64,000 nucleotides of DNA from DASXYG01 sp036502625 (lineage in GTDB: Bacteria > Actinomycetota > Actinomycetes > Streptosporangiales > Streptosporangiaceae). The notes beneath the pieces were generated by a model that saw only the letters and a list, made by a program, of their open reading frames with translations, did no database searches and was not told the DNA's origin. Below are positions 61,589-64,000 of this stretch, in pieces. The stretch spans positions 1 through 64,000 of the forward strand of contig DASXYG010000005.1 in the NCBI GenBank assembly GCA_036502625.1, written 5' to 3'. A program made the translations under genes and the position numbers. The stretch's first letter is position 1. Each line of letters starts with the position of its first letter.

Positions 61589-62572
61589 TCAGGGGAGTAG
61601 CGCGGTGATGTCCGCCACGGTCATGCTCGCCGGCGGGCGGCGCTCCGCGGCCGACCGGCGGGCGGCCCGCTGGAGGGCGTCGTTCACCGGGGTGGGCACG
61701 CCGTACGTACGGCCCAGGAGGGCGATCTCGCCGTTGAGGTAGTCGGCCTCGATGGAGCCGGTGGCGCGGGCCAGGCTCTGCCAGGACGAGCTGCCCGAGC
61801 GGTCGGCGCCGGCGATCCGGCCGGACTGCACCAGGTCGCCGCGGCGGGCCTTCTCCTCGGTGCTCGTGGTGTACGCGATGCCGGCGGCGTCCAGCGCGGC
61901 GACGCCCTCCTCGCGGACGCGGTCGGCCAGGTCGTTCCAGCCGTCGCCGCGCGCGCAGACCGCGCCGAGCGCGTTCACCAGGTTCATCCGCAGCTTGCCG
62001 TACTTCCAGCGCAGGGTGTCCGTACGGGCGACCGCGGCGAACCCGCTGCCGGACAGGTCGGCGGCAATCGTCTCGGCGAGCTCGTCGGTGCCGGACGGAT
62101 AGCGGCCGAGGTCGAGGATTCCGGACAGCGGTGTCCCCGACGCCGCTACCTCGCCCGGGTCCATATGGGTGGCGGGCAGCCAGACGAGCATCGCGTAGAC
62201 GCGCGCGAACCTGCGCAGCGCGATCCGCTCGTTCTCCACGCCGTTCTGCGCGCACACCACCGGCAGGTCCGCCACATCGGCGCCGTCGACCGGCCACGTC
62301 AGCGCGGCCTCAAGCGCGCCCGCGGTGTCCTGCGTCTTGGTGGCGAGCACGAGGACGTCGCCGGCGCGCAGCCGTACGCCGCCGGACGCGCTGTCGGCCA
62401 CGGGGACGGCGAGGCTCAGCGTCTCGTCGGGGGTGCGCAGCGTGAGGCCGCGGTCGCGCATGGCCTCGTAGTGCGCGCCCCGCGCCACGAGCAGCACCTC
62501 GTGCCCGGCGTGGAAGAGCCGGCCGCCGATCGTTCCGCCGACCGCGCCGGCGCCGATGATCACATATCGCAT
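61589..62572 (-). CDS. Ketopantoate reductase-like (ApbA/PanE family) dehydrogenase
   Basis: A 327-residue NADP-dependent reductase. The Rossmann motif is VIIGAGAVGGTIGGRLFHAGHEVLLVARG. The catalytic region includes VLVLATKTQDT, VVCAQNGVENER with the family Asn, and RWKYGKLRMNLVNALGA, which carries the conserved Lys and Asn. The family includes PanE of pantothenate synthesis and many other 2-oxo-acid reductases; without panB or panC nearby the role is open. The ATG at 62572 gives the expected length. It is probably co-transcribed with the upstream quinone oxidoreductase gene (35-base gap). Confidence 0.85.
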   Translation of the reverse strand: MRYVIIGAGAVGGTIGGRLFHAGHEVLLVARGAHYEAMRDRGLTLRTPDETLSLAVPVADSASGGVRLRAGDVLVLATKTQDTAGALEAALTWPVDGADVADLPVVCAQNGVENERIALRRFARVYAMLVWLPATHMDPGEVAASGTPLSGILDLGRYPSGTDELAETIAADLSGSGFAAVARTDTLRWKYGKLRMNLVNALGAVCARGDGWNDLADRVREEGVAALDAAGIAYTTSTEEKARRGDLVQSGRIAGADRSGSSSWQSLARATGSIEADYLNGEIALLGRTYGVPTPVNDALQRAARRSAAERRPPASMTVADITALLP

Positions 62573-62607
62573 GCGAACGATCCTGGCACGGCGCCGGCGG
62601 CGGCTTC

Positions 62608-63585
62608 CTACGGGTATACGAGCACGCGGCCGAGGTTGGCCCGCGCCTCGAGCACCTCGTGCGCCTGCGGGGCCTCGGACAGCTTGAACGACGCGTGCAG
62701 CGCCGTGCGCACGCGGCCGCTCGCGAGGTAGCCGGTGGCCTCGGTGATGTCCGCGCGGGCCAGGCCGGGCGCGGCGGCGCGCAGCCCCAGCAGGGAGTAG
62801 CCCGCTACGGACTTGAGCGCGAAGAGCTCGCCGACGGACACCGACGCCAGCGCGCCGTCGGCCGCGCCGTAGACGACCGCGCGGCCGAACGGGGCGAGCA
62901 GGCCGAGCTCCTGCCGGAACACCTCGCCGCCGATGGAGTCGAGCAGCACGTCCACGCCGCCCGGTGCGGCGGCGCGTACCCGGTCCGCCCAGTCGGGCTC
63001 GGTGTAGTCGACGGCGACGTCGGCGCCGAGCCCGCGCACGAAGTCCAGCTTGGCGGCCGAGCCCGCGGTGGCGATCACCGTGCCCGCGCCCAGTACGTGC
63101 TTCGCGATCTGCACGGCGAGGTGGCCGATGCCGCCGGCCGCCGCGTCGATCAGCACGGTCTCGCCCGGTTCGAGGCGGGCCAGCCGGGGGAGGCGCAGCG
63201 CGATGGGCGCGGCCATCGGGAGCATGGTGGCGTCGGCGTCCGCGATGCCGTCCGGCACCGGCGCGAGCCACTGCTCGTCGACGACCGCGGCGTCGGCGAA
63301 CGCGTCCTCGCTCAGCCCGGCGGCGCGCTCGCCGATCCGGTCCGCGGAGACGCCCTCGCCGACCGCGTCGATCGTGCCGACCACGTCTCCGGTGAGCGTG
63401 TTGGGCACCGGCCGGTGGAAGATCGAGTCCTCGGGGCCGCCGCGCCGCAGCTTGGTGTCCACGAAGTTCGCGCCGACGACCTCGGTCCGCAGCCGCACCT
63501 GGCCGGGGCCGGGATCGGGCTCCGCGGCGTCTTCGATCTGGAGGACCTCGGGCCCGCCATACTGGTGGTACCGCACACGTCGCAT
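62608..63585 (-). CDS. Zinc-less quinone oxidoreductase (MDR family)
   Basis: A 325-residue NADPH:quinone-reductase-like MDR. MRRVRYHQYGGPEVLQIEDAAEPDPGPGQVRLRTEVVGANFVDTKLRRG is the typical N terminus without zinc-binding cysteines, and VLIDAAAGGIGHLAVQIAKHV is the nucleotide-binding fold. VDVLLDSIGGEVFRQELGLLAPFGRAVVYG follows. It reduces quinones or activated alkenes. It is divergent from a TetR gene, with two operator copies between them, so it is probably that regulator's target. Confidence 0.9.
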   Translation of the reverse strand: MRRVRYHQYGGPEVLQIEDAAEPDPGPGQVRLRTEVVGANFVDTKLRRGGPEDSIFHRPVPNTLTGDVVGTIDAVGEGVSADRIGERAAGLSEDAFADAAVVDEQWLAPVPDGIADADATMLPMAAPIALRLPRLARLEPGETVLIDAAAGGIGHLAVQIAKHVLGAGTVIATAGSAAKLDFVRGLGADVAVDYTEPDWADRVRAAAPGGVDVLLDSIGGEVFRQELGLLAPFGRAVVYGAADGALASVSVGELFALKSVAGYSLLGLRAAAPGLARADITEATGYLASGRVRTALHASFKLSEAPQAHEVLEARANLGRVLVYP

Positions 63586-63622
63586 GATGATCCTTCGGAT
63601 AGAGGCGGTCCGGACGGTAAAG

Positions 63623-63670
63623 TGGACCGCAGGTCAACTTGGCCCACCGTACTGGACCGGCGGTCAACTT
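63623..63670. promoter_or_regulatory. Two copies of a TetR-type operator, 30 bp apart
   Basis: TGGACCGCAGGTCAACTT (63623-63640) and TGGACCGGCGGTCAACTT (63653-63670) differ at two central positions. Each contains an inverted core, TGGACC-N3-GGTCAA. The 30-bp offset (about three helical turns) puts both on one face of the DNA, between the divergent quinone reductase and TetR genes. The second copy ends 17 bases before the preferred TetR start. Confidence 0.8.
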
Positions 63671-63686
63671 GTCTATGGAGGCGTCG

Positions 63687-64000
63687 ATGGCCGAGGCCCG
63701 CCGGGAGCGCGCGGACGCCGTACGGAACCGGAAGGCGATCCTCGCCGCGACCGAGGACCTGCTGACCAGCCATCCGCCGCACCAGGTCTCCATCGAGCGG
63801 ATCGCCGCGGCCGCCGGGGTCGGCAAGGGCACCGTCTTCCACCGGTTCGGCAGCCGTACGGGCCTGATGGTCGCGCTGATGACCGAGCGCGCGACGGCCC
63901 TCGGCGAGGCGGTCGCCGACGGGCCGCCGCCGCTCGGCCCCGGCGCGCCGCCCCGGGAGCGGCTGCTGGCGTTCCTCGACGCCGTCTTCGCCGTCATCAG
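63687..64000 (+). CDS. TetR-family regulator (partial, runs off the right edge)
   Basis: The N-terminal 104 residues of a TetR protein. The helix-turn-helix is complete: RNRKAILAATEDLLTSHPPHQVSIERIAAAAGVGKGTVFHRFGSRTGLMVALM. The window ends in the ligand domain (RERLLAFLDAVFAVI). ATG 63687 is preferred over ATG 63675 because GGAGG at 63677-63681 lies just before it. It likely controls the divergent quinone oxidoreductase and itself through the two repeats upstream. Confidence 0.88.
   Translation, partial: MAEARRERADAVRNRKAILAATEDLLTSHPPHQVSIERIAAAAGVGKGTVFHRFGSRTGLMVALMTERATALGEAVADGPPPLGPGAPPRERLLAFLDAVFAVI

Overview
This 64 kb window comes from a high-GC, Gram-positive actinobacterium. The evidence is very high GC3, dense gene packing with GTGA/ATGA stop-start overlaps, frequent GTG starts, leaderless promoters with TAGGCT-type -10 boxes, a DnaE2/ImuB mutasome, a paired dynamin operon, HelD, F420-type luciferase-like enzymes and DUF4192. 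CGTACG is strikingly frequent. I read the source as a chromosome of the Actinomadura/Streptosporangiales type; that placement is inference. I saw no transposase, integrase, phage gene, CRISPR array or rRNA.

Region 1 (0.3-9.9 kb) is a sugar or sugar-acid catabolic island. It has a FucU-type mutarotase; an RraA-family aldolase and an MHS transporter divergent from a GntR regulator; an enolase-superfamily acid-sugar dehydratase coupled to a DeoR regulator; and, divergently, a PfkB kinase, a class I aldolase, a zinc dehydrogenase and a second MHS transporter. The kinase and aldolase closely resemble the sulfofructose kinase/aldolase pair (YihV/YihT), but no sulfoquinovosidase, SQ isomerase or sulfolactaldehyde reductase is present. 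Region 2 (9.8-19.4 kb) holds an ECF sigma factor with a SnoaL-like tail, a DHFR-like protein, tRNA-Arg(TCT), a phosphotransferase, cobD-cobQ, a HelD helicase, and a TetR/FAD-monooxygenase pair with tandem operators. Region 3 (19.5-25.3 kb) has a secreted lipase-like protein, a strong terminator and a four-gene OpuC-type osmoprotectant ABC transporter.

Region 4 (25.4-32.5 kb) is an SOS mutagenesis cassette: a LexA-like box, DUF6504, ImuA', ImuB and DnaE2. ImuB carries an unusual insertion of about 345 residues, rich in Pro/Ala/Ser/Gly. Region 5 (32.5-43.1 kb) has a small membrane protein, two GNATs, an LLM oxidoreductase behind a KstR-like box, B12/siroheme genes (CobC-like, cobT, cobA-like) and a dynA-dynB pair coupled to cobA, then an SSB paralogue. 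Region 6 (43.3-54.7 kb) has a diguanylate cyclase, a gene relic, a GH89 enzyme, DUF4192, EttA, a thioesterase, an MFS protein, a GH13 glucosidase, a truncated globin and MscS. Region 7 (54.8-64 kb) has an XRE/TPR-type regulator, an ArsR/MFS pair with three operator copies, a prolyl oligopeptidase, an HNH endonuclease behind a 32-codon leader ORF, a ketopantoate-reductase-like protein, a quinone oxidoreductase and a TetR gene that runs off the right edge.

Much of the regulatory content can be read directly. Five divergent intergenic regions carry palindromic or repeated operators that fit the regulator gene beside them (GntR, DeoR, TetR, ArsR, TetR), and a sixth inverted repeat lies upstream of the XRE-like gene.
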